A stretch of 64,000 bases of DNA from Actinomycetota bacterium (GTDB lineage Bacteria; Actinomycetota; Actinomycetes; Nanopelagicales; Nanopelagicaceae). Position 1 is the stretch's first letter. Every line of letters begins with the position of its first letter. The stretch is taken from positions 1 to 64,000 of the forward strand of contig CANLHI010000001.1 of the NCBI GenBank assembly GCA_947490845.1, read 5' to 3'. The notes under the pieces are model-generated. The model worked only from the letters and a program-made list of their open reading frames with translations. It did not search any database and was not told the origin of the DNA. Below are positions 8,909 through 17,961 of the stretch, in pieces. The position numbers and the translations under genes were made by a program.

Positions 8909-9580
8909 ATGAAGCGGACATCAGTAAGACGCATCGCGATCGCGGTTATGACACTTTTCATTTGTGGTGGCGCGGTAACTACAGAGAAGGTCATTTCGTC
9001 GAAAATTGCATCACGCGTAGAGCAGCAACTACCAAGCGCTTCAGGAATTAGCGCAGCCATTCCATTTTTTGATCTGCCAAGCAGCATAAATTCAGATTCC
9101 ATAAAAGCGGTACGAATTAACATTGACGAGTACAAGTTAAAAGGAAGTGGCACGAAAGCTTCGCTTGCTATATCTGCAAAAAATGTCAGCAAATCTAAGC
9201 CTACGCAGATCGGATCTTTGGATATCACAACCACGATTCCTGTGTTTAAGTTTTTAAAAGAATCCGGATTCAACGACGCAGAGGTTGTTGATAATGCATT
9301 GCAGGTATCAGTCGGAGCTGGCGGACTTGGCAAAGCTTTATTGGTTCCAAAGTATGCAAATAACCAGATCTACTTCCAACTTAAAAGCATCTCGGTAATG
9401 GGTAGTCCGATCCCAGCGACGTCGCTGCCTGCTGATATTCAAGATCAAATAAAGAGCCGGAGCGTGAGAGACCTTACTGTTCCGCAAGGCCTCAAAGTGA
9501 AATCAGTATCTATCGGAAGCAAAGGACTTTCAGTGAATTTTCACGGTACCAATATTTCACTCGACAAGCTCAAATTTTAA
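8909..9580 (+). CDS. LmeA/DUF2993-family secreted lipid-binding protein
   Basis: 223 aa with an N-terminal signal or anchor segment (RIAIAVMTLFICGGAVTT). The body has the DUF2993 pattern: alternating beta segments, DNALQVSVGAGGLG near residue 130, and near the C-terminus LTVPQGLKVKSVSIGSKGLS, the usual PPGL-type motif. In mycobacteria LmeA is a periplasmic phospholipid-binding protein that affects mannan elongation; here only envelope lipid binding is inferred. A -10-like TAACCT (8896-8901) ends 7 nt before the ATG, with no Shine-Dalgarno: likely leaderless. Confidence 0.75.
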   Translation: MKRTSVRRIAIAVMTLFICGGAVTTEKVISSKIASRVEQQLPSASGISAAIPFFDLPSSINSDSIKAVRINIDEYKLKGSGTKASLAISAKNVSKSKPTQIGSLDITTTIPVFKFLKESGFNDAEVVDNALQVSVGAGGLGKALLVPKYANNQIYFQLKSISVMGSPIPATSLPADIQDQIKSRSVRDLTVPQGLKVKSVSIGSKGLSVNFHGTNISLDKLKF

Positions 9581-9661
9581 TAATTACACGAGTGATGAAT
9601 GTTACGTGCAGTTGATAACGGCGCCGAGGTGAGTAATTAATCTCTTTGCATTTTCGCGAAA

Positions 9662-10528
9662 CTACTTATCGCTAACGCTTAAGCCACCTTGTATGCCGGC
9701 CAAGAAATGCTTAGACAAGAATGTAAAGAGGAACAGCAACGGAATACTGGCCAAGGTATATCCGGCCATCAAGGCGCCGTAGTCGGTTTCATTTTGCCCC
9801 TGGAAGAATGAAATACCAACAGAAATCGTACGAAGAGAGTCATCAGTCACGGTTAATAGCGGCCAGAAAAATTCATTCCATACGTTAATCATCGTTAGCA
9901 ATGAGATGGTTCCTACAATCGGATAGGAGAGGGGCACAACGATGTAACGGAAAATTTGTGGCCCTGATGCTCCAAAAACGACGGAACAATCAAATAGCTC
10001 TTGAGGTATCGAGTCGATGAAATTCTTGAACAAAATAACAGATAAGACCGCGTTTCCAGCGATCATAGGCACAATTAGTACCCAAATGGTGTTTAGCATT
10101 TTTAAATCTTTAGATAACACGAAGAGAGGGATTAAGGCAGCAATCCAAGGAACCATAAGCAATAGGCCCACGCAGGTGAACAGGAAGTTGCGGCCAACGA
10201 AAACAAACCGAGAAAGGATAAATCCACTCAATAAACCCAGTAGTAGCGTTGCCGCAATAGTCGCGCCAACGACAATAAAAGTAGTCACAAAATAATCTTT
10301 AGTTTGCCCCCAAGCAGCAGCATAATTCTCAAAACTAAGAGGTAGAGGAAGTCCCCAGTAGCTATCTACGAATTGCTGGGTGTTCTTAAATGATGTTAAG
10401 AGCATAAATAAGTATGGGAAGAGACCGAGAAAAGCCAAGAACCCCAAACTAAAGATCAAAATCCTTTGCTCTGTTTTTCTGCGTTGATTAACGCGCACCC
10501 GCGGCTTTGGCTTAGAGAGAACGGACAT
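9662..10528 (-). CDS. Sugar ABC transporter permease (MalG-type)
   Basis: Inner-membrane subunit of a CUT1-type sugar importer, about 288 aa with six predicted helices. Seen: the EAA-loop-like segment VVFGASGPQIFRYIVVPL near residue 185 that docks the ATPase. I choose the ATG at 10528 rather than the in-frame GTG at 10540 because GAGGTG lies 9 nt upstream of the ATG. It overlaps the end of the MalF-type permease by 17 nt. No ATPase gene is nearby; in actinobacteria such importers commonly share one MsiK-type ATPase encoded elsewhere. Confidence 0.9.
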   Translation of the reverse strand: MSVLSKPKPRVRVNQRRKTEQRILIFSLGFLAFLGLFPYLFMLLTSFKNTQQFVDSYWGLPLPLSFENYAAAWGQTKDYFVTTFIVVGATIAATLLLGLLSGFILSRFVFVGRNFLFTCVGLLLMVPWIAALIPLFVLSKDLKMLNTIWVLIVPMIAGNAVLSVILFKNFIDSIPQELFDCSVVFGASGPQIFRYIVVPLSYPIVGTISLLTMINVWNEFFWPLLTVTDDSLRTISVGISFFQGQNETDYGALMAGYTLASIPLLFLFTFLSKHFLAGIQGGLSVSDK

Positions 10529-11447
10529 TTTGTTTTTCACCTCGGCTAATAAATAGAATTACAGCGCTTAATGCAAGAGTGAGGATGAAGAGCGTGCTTG
10601 ATAAAGTGGCGGCATATCCCCAATCGCCACCATTAAAGGCAACTCCAATTATTCGAAGAATCGGGAACATGGTTGCGTTATCCGGGCCACCAGAAGTTAG
10701 AACGTACCCAGAGGTTCCAAATTGCAGAACGCTGATTGTGGCCAAGAAAAACAGTAAACGGAATTGACGTCCAAGAAGTGGCATATCAATTAAGAAGAAT
10801 CGCTTCATCCTTGAACAACCATCAATGGCGGCTGCTTCGAAAACTTCTGTTCCAATATTTTGTAATCCAGTTAAGAATACGAAGAATGGAAGGGAAGCTA
10901 TCCACGGGAAAGAAATGAAGAGTAGGGAGTACAAAGCGGTATTTGGATCACCCAACCAATTTTGCGCTAGGGAATCTAGACCTACGGCTTGCAAGGCTGT
11001 ATTTAATATTCCGCGATTAGGGTGATAGATGAAGCCCCACATATAAATGGTGACAATGACCGGGAAAGCTAAAGGGAAAAGAAGAAGAGTTCGCAAAATA
11101 TGTTGAGTGCGTAGGCTACGGATAGAAATTAACATTTCAACGGCGAGTAGGGGCAGAGCCCACATGATTGTTGTTGCTGCAATAAAGACTATGAATATGT
11201 GCTTGAAAGACTCCCACCACATATCATCGCCGAGCATCGTTCGGAAATTTTCTAACCCAATAAATACAGAAGGCTCAAAAAAGCGCCAGTCAAAAAATGC
11301 GCGAGTTAAACCATTGGCAGCCGGATAGTAGGAGAAAAGCCCAAGAGTTATAAAGAGTGGCGCTAGACCCAAATAAAGAATTGGCTTAAACCGTTTGCGC
11401 TGCGACTTATTCTTCTTTACCTTTTCTACCTTTTCGGCGATAGCCAT
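10512..11447 (-). CDS. Sugar ABC transporter permease (MalF-type)
   Basis: Partner permease, about 311 aa, six predicted helices. Begins MAIAEKVEKVKKNKSQRKRF, a positively charged cytoplasmic tail before the first helix LYLGLAPLFITLGLFSYYP; the EAA-like loop is EVFEAAAIDGCSRMKRFFLI. The frame stays open to 11813, but that extension crosses two palindromic operators and has no family resemblance. The start at 11447 has AAGGGG just upstream. Divergent from the substrate-binding protein gene, with which it should form one importer. Confidence 0.9.
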   Translation of the reverse strand: MAIAEKVEKVKKNKSQRKRFKPILYLGLAPLFITLGLFSYYPAANGLTRAFFDWRFFEPSVFIGLENFRTMLGDDMWWESFKHIFIVFIAATTIMWALPLLAVEMLISIRSLRTQHILRTLLLFPLAFPVIVTIYMWGFIYHPNRGILNTALQAVGLDSLAQNWLGDPNTALYSLLFISFPWIASLPFFVFLTGLQNIGTEVFEAAAIDGCSRMKRFFLIDMPLLGRQFRLLFFLATISVLQFGTSGYVLTSGGPDNATMFPILRIIGVAFNGGDWGYAATLSSTLFILTLALSAVILFISRGEKQNVRSL

Positions 11448-11540
11448 TTTGCCCCTTAGTAACCGAAAATTAGTTCCCATAAATCGTTCCGCTGAGGTTA
11501 ACATCGAAGAGTTGGTGCGTAAAGAATAAGTAATTGCGCT

Positions 11541-11560
11541 TTGTTCAGACTTGTGAACAA
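11541..11560. promoter_or_regulatory. Palindromic operator 1 (TTGTTCA-N6-TGAACAA)
   Basis: Perfect inverted repeat with 7-bp arms TTGTTCA/TGAACAA around GACTTG. It lies between the divergent permease and substrate-binding genes. The same arms recur in operator 2, 48 bp away centre to centre. Two copies of one palindrome in the only shared regulatory region of an importer argue for a dedicated repressor; its family is not evident and no regulator gene is nearby. Confidence 0.7.
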
Positions 11561-11586
11561 ATACCGAAGACGCTTGATCAAAGGGA

Positions 11587-11610
11587 GTTTGTTCAGGCAC
11601 ATGAACAAAC
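11587..11610. promoter_or_regulatory. Palindromic operator 2 (GTTTGTTCA-N6-TGAACAAAC)
   Basis: Perfect inverted repeat with 9-bp arms around GGCACA. The inner seven bases of each arm and the 6-bp spacer length are identical to operator 1, while the spacer sequence differs, as expected for a dimeric protein contacting only the arms. The rest of the 279-bp region 11448-11726 holds AT-rich promoter-like sequence and no gene. Confidence 0.72.
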
Positions 11611-11726
11611 CCACTATTTGGTGAAGTTAGCCTTCTTTTTATATTGGGGAAATGAAGTTTTAGATTTAAACTCTTTTTACGATTCAAACATCTACGTTGA
11701 ATCATGATAAATCTGTGAGGAGAATC

Positions 11727-13181
11727 ATGCAGTTTAAGCCAAGTAATAAAGCGCTTGCGGTAATCACTTCTTTTGCCATGGCGTCCGCTCTTACAATCGC
11801 TGTAGGAACACAATCTGCCTCTGCCGTTAGGCAGTACACAGGTAAGAAAGTAACCATTGAATTACGTGGACCAAATCAATGGAATAACAATGCAAAAAGC
11901 TTTGGACCAGAGTGGGATCGGTTAGTTAGAGATTTCAAGATTGCCGAGCCTAATATCACTCTAAAGACTGTGGTTCAGCCTTTGAATAGCTTCTATGCAA
12001 CCAACTCGACTCAATTGGCTGCTGGGACTGCCGGCGATCTAGTTTTCCGCCAAGCAAAGTACACACCTGAGATGGTTGTGAATCTGGATCCTTACCTTAA
12101 GGAACCAAATCCTTATATCGATGGAAATAAAAAATGGATTGATGCCTTCGACGATAACTTCTACGGTTATGAGAAGAACATTGGTCCAAACGCAAAGGGA
12201 AATATGGAGTGGATTCCATTTAACTTGATCGGAATTGGCATTTTTGCCAATAAAGATTTGGCTGCCAAGACTGGCGTCACTTTGCCAATCAAGGACTTCA
12301 CATCACTATTTGCTGCTTGTAAGAAATTTAAGGCAGCCGGTGTTGATCCATGGGGCTGGGATAACTCATTCCTTCCAATCTCTTGGACCTGGCGTGTAAT
12401 TTCTTCGATGTTCATGCAAGGTGAATACGACAAGATCGATCTATTCGATAAAACTGGAGCTGCTGGCAAGAGTTTGCCAACCAGCATTACTGACAAGTCC
12501 CGTACTAGGGCGATCCTAGAAGGCAAATTGAAGGCAACTGATCCACAAATTCAGGCATCACTAAAGATGTTGAAGAAGTTTGTAGATGAGTGCGCTACCA
12601 ATAACTGGTCAGGAATTACAAATAACAATGGTGCAGTTACTGCATATGATGATTTCTTCGCTGGACGCGCTGCAATGACATGGGGAGTTTCCTTCGGTCT
12701 TGCATCACTTAACGCAGCTAAGTTCAAATCAACAATCTTTGCATTCCCAACCATTGACAAAGCCGCAGATCCACTTTCTAACGGGCACAATGCTCGTTGG
12801 GGTGTTGGTGTTGGCGGAACTGAGTACATGATTCCTGCGTCAACCAAGGGCGCTAAGTTAGAAGCTGCGGTTCTATTCCTGCAGTTCCTTTCTTCACCTA
12901 AGGGCTTGAAGTGGGCTGGAACATCTGGCGGCATCTCACCTATTAAGGGTAAGTCTTCAGGAGTTTCACTCGGTGATGGCGGTTCAGATTGGGGCAAGCC
13001 GCAGATCCTTTGGGCACCTGCGGAAGCTCCAGGCAAAACCGTACGTTCAATCTTTGATGGTTTGCTACTTGGTACCAAGACTGTTGCTGAAACAACTGCA
13101 ACGTTGCAACAGAACTGGGATGAGGGAGCCAAGCAAGCAGTCAAAGATAATAAGTGGGGAGACGAAACCTGGGCTAAGTAA
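11727..13181 (+). CDS. Sugar ABC transporter substrate-binding protein (family 1)
   Basis: Extracytoplasmic solute-binding protein (484 aa) for the MalFG-type permeases encoded divergently. The ATG at 11727 is preceded by GAGGAG (11717-11722); the frame is open 30 nt further to a TTG but that lacks a ribosome site. A Sec signal runs to about residue 33 (TIAVGTQSASA then VRQYTG), with no lipobox cysteine, unusual for a Gram-positive binding protein. The mature part has the two-lobed pattern (VVQPLNSFYATNSTQLAAG; AGRAAMTWGVSFGLA). Ligand unknown. A strong terminator follows. Confidence 0.88.
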   Translation: MQFKPSNKALAVITSFAMASALTIAVGTQSASAVRQYTGKKVTIELRGPNQWNNNAKSFGPEWDRLVRDFKIAEPNITLKTVVQPLNSFYATNSTQLAAGTAGDLVFRQAKYTPEMVVNLDPYLKEPNPYIDGNKKWIDAFDDNFYGYEKNIGPNAKGNMEWIPFNLIGIGIFANKDLAAKTGVTLPIKDFTSLFAACKKFKAAGVDPWGWDNSFLPISWTWRVISSMFMQGEYDKIDLFDKTGAAGKSLPTSITDKSRTRAILEGKLKATDPQIQASLKMLKKFVDECATNNWSGITNNNGAVTAYDDFFAGRAAMTWGVSFGLASLNAAKFKSTIFAFPTIDKAADPLSNGHNARWGVGVGGTEYMIPASTKGAKLEAAVLFLQFLSSPKGLKWAGTSGGISPIKGKSSGVSLGDGGSDWGKPQILWAPAEAPGKTVRSIFDGLLLGTKTVAETTATLQQNWDEGAKQAVKDNKWGDETWAK

Positions 13182-13209
13182 CTTTAGCCCACGAGTAGTT
13201 GTTTAACTT

Positions 13210-13254
13210 AAGGGTGAGTGCTTGGGTCAACCGACCTAAGCACTCACCCTTTTT
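13210..13254 (+). terminator. Strong intrinsic terminator after the substrate-binding gene
   Basis: 19-bp stem (AAGGGTGAGTGCTTGGGTC with its complement, one G-T wobble), AACC loop, then a T run. It ends 21 nt before the next gene, so that gene is expressed by read-through or from a weak promoter inside this region. Confidence 0.92.
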
Positions 13255-13275
13255 AAAATTGGAATCGGGTATTAA

Positions 13276-14382
13276 ATGAAAATTACAGAGATCAAATCTT
13301 TTGTTATCGAGTTGGCACCAACCGGCGAAGATGATCATCGCTATACAACGCTGGGTATAACTCAAGTATTTACTGATGAGGGAATAACTGGCTACGGTTT
13401 TAGAAGAACACCAGAGGATATTTTAACCTCTCAAGTACGGCCCGGGTTGATCGGTAAAGATCCCCGCAATATTATTGAAATACTAAAAAGTGGAGCGCTA
13501 AAAGGTTGCGCCACGGTAGAAAATGCTTTGTGGGATATTTCAGGAAAAGTAGCAAATGTTCCAGTTCGCCACCTACTCGGCTCAACAGCAGAGCGCTTTC
13601 CATATTACTTAACATGTGTTTGGCCAGGTAACCCAGATCAGTCACATTTATCAATTGATGAACAAGCGGCCCAAATTGTTCGCTATTACGAGCTGGGGCA
13701 TACAAAGTTTAAATTCCGCGGTTGGCGACCAGATCCGATGGATGATGTTCGAGTTGTTGAAAAGGTGCGCTCGGCCGTAGGCGGACGCGACAAAATTGAA
13801 TTAATGATTGACCGAACCGCACACCTGCCAGGATGGATTTGGACATACGAACAAGCAAAGAGCGTTGCACTCGGACTACAAGAGTTGGATGCAACTTGGC
13901 TAGAAGAGCCTTTCGCGCGCGATGATTTAGATTCCTATAGGCGCCTGGCAGATGAAGTATCAATTCCAATTACCGGTGGAGAATTTGGAACTGAGATTTC
14001 AATTTTCCGTGATTACATCACAAGAGGAGCAGTAGACATCATTCAGCCAGATACCTTTATAAGTGGAGGCATCTGGCCTACTCGCCAAGTTGGCTCACTT
14101 GCAGAAGCATTTGGAGTCCCCTGTATTTTGCATGGAACAAATGGCCCAGACTTAGCCGCCTCCCTGCAGGTCGCACCAACTATTCCAAGTTGTCGAATGA
14201 TGGAATTCGCACTTATTTGGCCACCTTTAACCCCCGAAGAAATGTATGCACCTTTGCAAAAGATCTTAAAAAGCGATGGCCTGTATTCATTTGCTAACGG
14301 AACAGTATTGCTGCCGACTGCCCCAGGGCTGGGTGTTGAAATAGATGAAGCTGCTCTAGCAAAGTGTCCAATCGTCGGCTAG
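13276..14382 (+). CDS. Enolase-superfamily (mandelate racemase type) sugar acid dehydratase
   Basis: 368 aa, capping domain plus modified TIM barrel. Proton abstraction next to a carboxylate drives dehydration or racemisation of sugar acids. Seen: a general-base strand KFKFRGW near residue 150, metal ligands in ELMIDRTAH (Asp, near 175), WLEEPFARDD (Glu, near 210) and ITGGEFGTE (Glu, near 235), then IIQPDTF and ILHGTNG (His) near 260-290. Likely substrate is an aldonic or uronic acid; the importer next door suggests its sugar origin. It lies 94 nt after the binding-protein gene, with a terminator between. Confidence 0.82.
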   Translation: MKITEIKSFVIELAPTGEDDHRYTTLGITQVFTDEGITGYGFRRTPEDILTSQVRPGLIGKDPRNIIEILKSGALKGCATVENALWDISGKVANVPVRHLLGSTAERFPYYLTCVWPGNPDQSHLSIDEQAAQIVRYYELGHTKFKFRGWRPDPMDDVRVVEKVRSAVGGRDKIELMIDRTAHLPGWIWTYEQAKSVALGLQELDATWLEEPFARDDLDSYRRLADEVSIPITGGEFGTEISIFRDYITRGAVDIIQPDTFISGGIWPTRQVGSLAEAFGVPCILHGTNGPDLAASLQVAPTIPSCRMMEFALIWPPLTPEEMYAPLQKILKSDGLYSFANGTVLLPTAPGLGVEIDEAALAKCPIVG

Positions 14383-14464
14383 AGGTAATTAGTTCGTGAG
14401 GGCGCTTTACCGAAATAAAAGATAAATGGGCAGAAGTATCCGCCGCCACGAATAGACTGACCCA

Positions 14465-15739
14465 ATGTCCGCTTACAAAGTAGCAATCGTCGGTGCTGGC
14501 CCTGCCGGCTACTTTGCAGCGCAAGCTTTGCAGAACCTGCAGACAGAAGAGCTGCAATTTTCCATAGATATGATCGAACGCTTGCCTACCCCGTGGGGTT
14601 TAGTGCGAAGCGGAGTGGCACCGGATCATCCCAAGATTAAAACCGTCTCTAAGGTCTTTGAGAAGGTGGCCAACGCGGGCAACTTCCGCTTATTTGGCGA
14701 TGTTGAGCTTGGCACAGATATCTCAATCGAGCAGTTAAAAGATATGTATGACGCTGTTGTAATTGCCACCGGCTCTGCCATCGGCAAGAAGTTAGGTATT
14801 CCGGGAGAGGATCTGCCGGGATCGATATCGTCAGCTGAATTTGTACCTTGGTATAACGCTCATCCAGATTTTCATGGAATCGATGTCCCACTTGATTGCC
14901 AAACCGCAGTTGTAATTGGTGCGGGCAATGTGGCAATGGATGTGGCGCGCATGTTAGCCCTTGAACCAAGTGAGTTAGATGCAACCGATACGGCAGATCA
15001 TGCAATTGCTGCACTGAAGGCATCGGCTATTCGCGAAGTGGTTATTAGCGCTCGCCGTGGACCAGAGCACGCAGCCTTTACCTCACCTGAACTGCGCGAG
15101 CTTCCAAAGTTAGAACATACCAATGTGTTAATTGAGGCCCTTGATATAGAAGCGGCAATAGTTCGAGCGGGCACAGAGATTGAAAAAGATACCAAGAGCA
15201 ATTTAGATGCGATGCTTTTGATCTCTGAAAAAGAGGCGACCAGCCATGCGCGCACAATGAAGTTTCAATTCTTGGCTACACCAGTTGAAATTAAGGGCAA
15301 TAATCGTGTAGAAGAAGTCATCTTTCAAAAAACTGGCAGCGATGAGAGATTTTCAGTCAAATGCGGCTTAGTAATAACTGCAATTGGCTATGAATCAGCC
15401 GCCATCCCCGGAATTGCCTACGAGCGCGGCAAAGTTGTAAATAACGAGGGCCGCGTTGGTGAAAATCTTTATGTTGTCGGCTGGGCCAAGCGTGGGCCTT
15501 CAGGTGTTATCGGTACCAATAAATCGGATTCCTCCGATGTTATGAAGTTATTGTTGGAGGATTTAAAGAGTGCAAAATCAAATGGCGATATTAGTGACTT
15601 ACTCGCAAATAAGAACCACATATCTCAAGCGAAATGGGAGGCTATAAACGCCTCTGAAATCGCTGCTGGTGAAGCTTTAGGTAAGCCACGGAAGAAGTTT
15701 GTGCACCGCGAAGATTTACTAAATATCGCCCATTCTTAA
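14465..15739 (+). CDS. fprA: Ferredoxin-NADP+ reductase, FprA/adrenodoxin reductase type
   Basis: FAD/NADPH enzyme (424 aa) that transfers electrons between NADPH and ferredoxin. Seen: N-terminal FAD fold VAIVGAGPAGYFAAQ, the family signature PTPWGLVRSGVAPDHP near residue 40, an NADPH-binding VIGAGNVAMDVARML near 150, SARRGPEHAAFTSPELREL near 190, and GWAKRGPSGVIGTNKSD near 340. FprA is characteristic of actinobacteria. TAGACT (14453-14458) ends 6 nt before the ATG and there is no Shine-Dalgarno, so a leaderless transcript is likely. Confidence 0.92.
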   Translation: MSAYKVAIVGAGPAGYFAAQALQNLQTEELQFSIDMIERLPTPWGLVRSGVAPDHPKIKTVSKVFEKVANAGNFRLFGDVELGTDISIEQLKDMYDAVVIATGSAIGKKLGIPGEDLPGSISSAEFVPWYNAHPDFHGIDVPLDCQTAVVIGAGNVAMDVARMLALEPSELDATDTADHAIAALKASAIREVVISARRGPEHAAFTSPELRELPKLEHTNVLIEALDIEAAIVRAGTEIEKDTKSNLDAMLLISEKEATSHARTMKFQFLATPVEIKGNNRVEEVIFQKTGSDERFSVKCGLVITAIGYESAAIPGIAYERGKVVNNEGRVGENLYVVGWAKRGPSGVIGTNKSDSSDVMKLLLEDLKSAKSNGDISDLLANKNHISQAKWEAINASEIAAGEALGKPRKKFVHREDLLNIAHS

Positions 15740-15741
15740 TT

Positions 15742-15774
15742 GTTCACCTTCTCTTAACCAGCAAGTCACCGTCT
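15742..15774 (+). promoter_or_regulatory. Pho-box-like triple 11-bp direct repeat
   Basis: Three head-to-tail 11-mers without gaps: GTTCACCTTCT, CTTAACCAGCA, AGTCACCGTCT. The core TCACC/TAACC recurs at the same place in each. Actinobacterial PhoP sites are runs of 11-nt direct repeats with a GTTCACC-type core (established for Streptomyces). A -10-like TAATAT follows at 15786-15791. The downstream gene is a secreted phosphate-releasing enzyme, which fits phosphate control. Confidence 0.55.
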
Positions 15775-15813
15775 CATCTAGTTTTTAATATCTTGGGGAG
15801 CTTAGATGAGCCC

Positions 15814-17823
15814 ATGAAATTTACCTCGACAAAATCTACATTCGGCGCTGCGGCTGTAACTGCAGCTCTCCTAATCTCATTTATTGTGCCAACAGCACAA
15901 GCAAACTCTTATTCCTTGCCGGAAGCTCCAACTAACGTGACTTCAATGATGGGTCGCGATGGTGTGGTCGTCAAATGGACTCCATCTATTGGAACTCTTC
16001 CTGAAATAACTGGATACGTTGTATCTGCTGGTGCGGGGTCTTGCCCGATTTATGTACACGGTGGCAAGCGCTCAATCATCACCATGCCAGTTGTTGTTGG
16101 ACAACCAGCCGGAACACCCGTTGTTCAGGCAGTTAATGCCTATGGCTTCTCAAAGCCGGCAGCCTCTAAAGGCACACACTCAGCTGCAAATCTTGCCAAG
16201 GTTGCTTCAACTAATAACCAAGCAGTGCAAATCTTGCAGCTAAGTGATTTCCACGGTGCTGTAGAAGCTGGAACCTCTGCATTCGGAGCTCCTGGACTTG
16301 CCGCCAACTGGGATGCAGATCGCGCCGCGAATAAGGCGACAATCGCAATTTCATCCGGCGATAACTTTGGAGCAGCGCCACCGATTTCAACAGAATTTGA
16401 AGAGCTACCATCGATTGAAACACTCAACCTTGCCAAACTAGATGTTTCAGTATTTGGTAACCACGAGCACGATCGCAATTTAACTCATCTAAATAAAATG
16501 ATTGGTGCATCAGATTTCCAGTGGGTAGTTTCAAACTACAGCGCCGGTTCATTAGATGCTCTTAAGTCTGGGACAAAAGCTGCTAAGTCTTTTACAGTCA
16601 TTGATCGTGGTGGAGTAAAGATCGGTGTCGTAGGCTCTAATACCCCTGAAACAATCGAGCAGATATTTCCGGGCAATCTGGATTACCAAGATGCGGCTGG
16701 TGTAAAGAAGACAATTACAATTGAGGCCGGCGTGACGGGCATCAACGCATCAATCGCTGAGGCGAAGGCCGCTGGCGCAGAGATCGTGGTTGTTTTAATT
16801 CACCAAGGTTGGCTAGAAAATGCTGATGGCACATCCAAAGGACCCTTGAACACTATGGCAAGCCAAATAAAAGGTGCTGCCGCTATATATGGTGGCCACA
16901 GCCACCAGACATTTGCTTCGGTAATCCCAGGAAATACACGGATCTCACCGGTTGCTTTAGGACAAGTTCGAAATGCTGGCGTTGAATATACACGTACTCA
17001 AATCTGCATGAAGAGCAAAAAGGTTGTTGGGCAATCAGTTGAGCACGTTCTTAAGACTGCGGTGGCAACTATCAACACTGGTGTCGTTAGCACTGTAACT
17101 ACACAAGATGTGGCTGCAGCAGCAATGGTTAAGAAGTACAAAGATTTGATAACTCCAAGACTGGACGTGAAGATCGGTAAAGTCTCTGATCAGTTCCCAA
17201 TCGATGGCACGCCTCGCGTTCAGCGCTCTGGTGAGAATCCAATGGGTAACTACATCGCCGATTTAATGCGAGCGAAGTACAAGACCGAATTTGCAATCAC
17301 GAACGGTGGCGGAATCCGTGACTCATTCCCTGCAAAGAATTACCTTCCACTTGATACAACACTGGTCCGCACAGGAACCGCAGGCCTTGATGTAACCCTT
17401 GGTGATGCGCTAACTGTTTACCCATTCGGTAACCAAATCGCAACAACTGTTGTGACCGGTGAGAATCTTTGGAAGGCGCTAGAAAATGGTGTTGGCGGTA
17501 GCTATCCTTCAGATGGCCGCTTCCCACAAATTTCTGGATTCAAGTTCTCATTCGATGCATCAAAGGCAGTGGGATCTCGTATTGTCGAAGTTACCAAACT
17601 AGACGGAACCCCAATTGCTAAAGATTCCAAGGAATACACCTTGGCCACACCTGACTTCATGGTTTATGGTGGCGATGGATACTCAAAAGTATTCACACCA
17701 ACAAAAGCCAAGGTTCAGGGTGCGCTATTGGATATTTTCGTAGAAGCCCTCAAAGCGGATATGACTGCTGGCAAAGTAACAAAGACGCCTGTAGCAGATG
17801 GACGAATCAAAAAAGTTGGATAA
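15814..17823 (+). CDS. Secreted 5'-nucleotidase (UshA/YfkN-like) with N-terminal Fn3-like domain
   Basis: Extracellular metallophosphoesterase releasing phosphate from nucleotides. ATG chosen at 15814 (signal peptide MKFTSTKST... cut near residue 30, PTAQA/NS); a TTG 21 nt upstream is less likely. A fibronectin-III-like domain (about residues 35-120) precedes the dimetal domain: QLSDFHGAVEAG near 142, SSGDNFGA near 180, FGNHEHDR near 215 and GGHSHQ near 365. The C-terminal nucleotidase domain has NPMGNYIADLMR, TNGGGIRDSFP near 495, and VYGGDGY near 610. A Pho-box-like repeat lies upstream; a terminator follows. Confidence 0.9.
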   Translation: MKFTSTKSTFGAAAVTAALLISFIVPTAQANSYSLPEAPTNVTSMMGRDGVVVKWTPSIGTLPEITGYVVSAGAGSCPIYVHGGKRSIITMPVVVGQPAGTPVVQAVNAYGFSKPAASKGTHSAANLAKVASTNNQAVQILQLSDFHGAVEAGTSAFGAPGLAANWDADRAANKATIAISSGDNFGAAPPISTEFEELPSIETLNLAKLDVSVFGNHEHDRNLTHLNKMIGASDFQWVVSNYSAGSLDALKSGTKAAKSFTVIDRGGVKIGVVGSNTPETIEQIFPGNLDYQDAAGVKKTITIEAGVTGINASIAEAKAAGAEIVVVLIHQGWLENADGTSKGPLNTMASQIKGAAAIYGGHSHQTFASVIPGNTRISPVALGQVRNAGVEYTRTQICMKSKKVVGQSVEHVLKTAVATINTGVVSTVTTQDVAAAAMVKKYKDLITPRLDVKIGKVSDQFPIDGTPRVQRSGENPMGNYIADLMRAKYKTEFAITNGGGIRDSFPAKNYLPLDTTLVRTGTAGLDVTLGDALTVYPFGNQIATTVVTGENLWKALENGVGGSYPSDGRFPQISGFKFSFDASKAVGSRIVEVTKLDGTPIAKDSKEYTLATPDFMVYGGDGYSKVFTPTKAKVQGALLDIFVEALKADMTAGKVTKTPVADGRIKKVG

Positions 17824-17848
17824 GTTCTAACTACAAGATTGAAGCCAG

Positions 17849-17875
17849 AAGGCGTCCGGTAACGGGCGCCTTTTG
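17849..17875 (+). terminator. Intrinsic terminator after the 5'-nucleotidase gene
   Basis: AAGGCGTCCG / CGGGCGCCTT stem with one wobble, GTAA tetraloop and a short T run. Confidence 0.8.
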
Positions 17876-17961
17876 GCGTTCTTGCCTGTAAACCGCGCTG
17901 ATTTAAAGGCATTTGGGGCGGAATAAAAAAACAGGTACTATTCGTATTCGCAAGTAAATAA

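Noticed and set aside
11448..11813. N-terminal extension of the MalF-type permease by 122 codons
   Set aside because: It runs through both palindromic operators and has no permease-like sequence; a ribosome site precedes the start at 11447.
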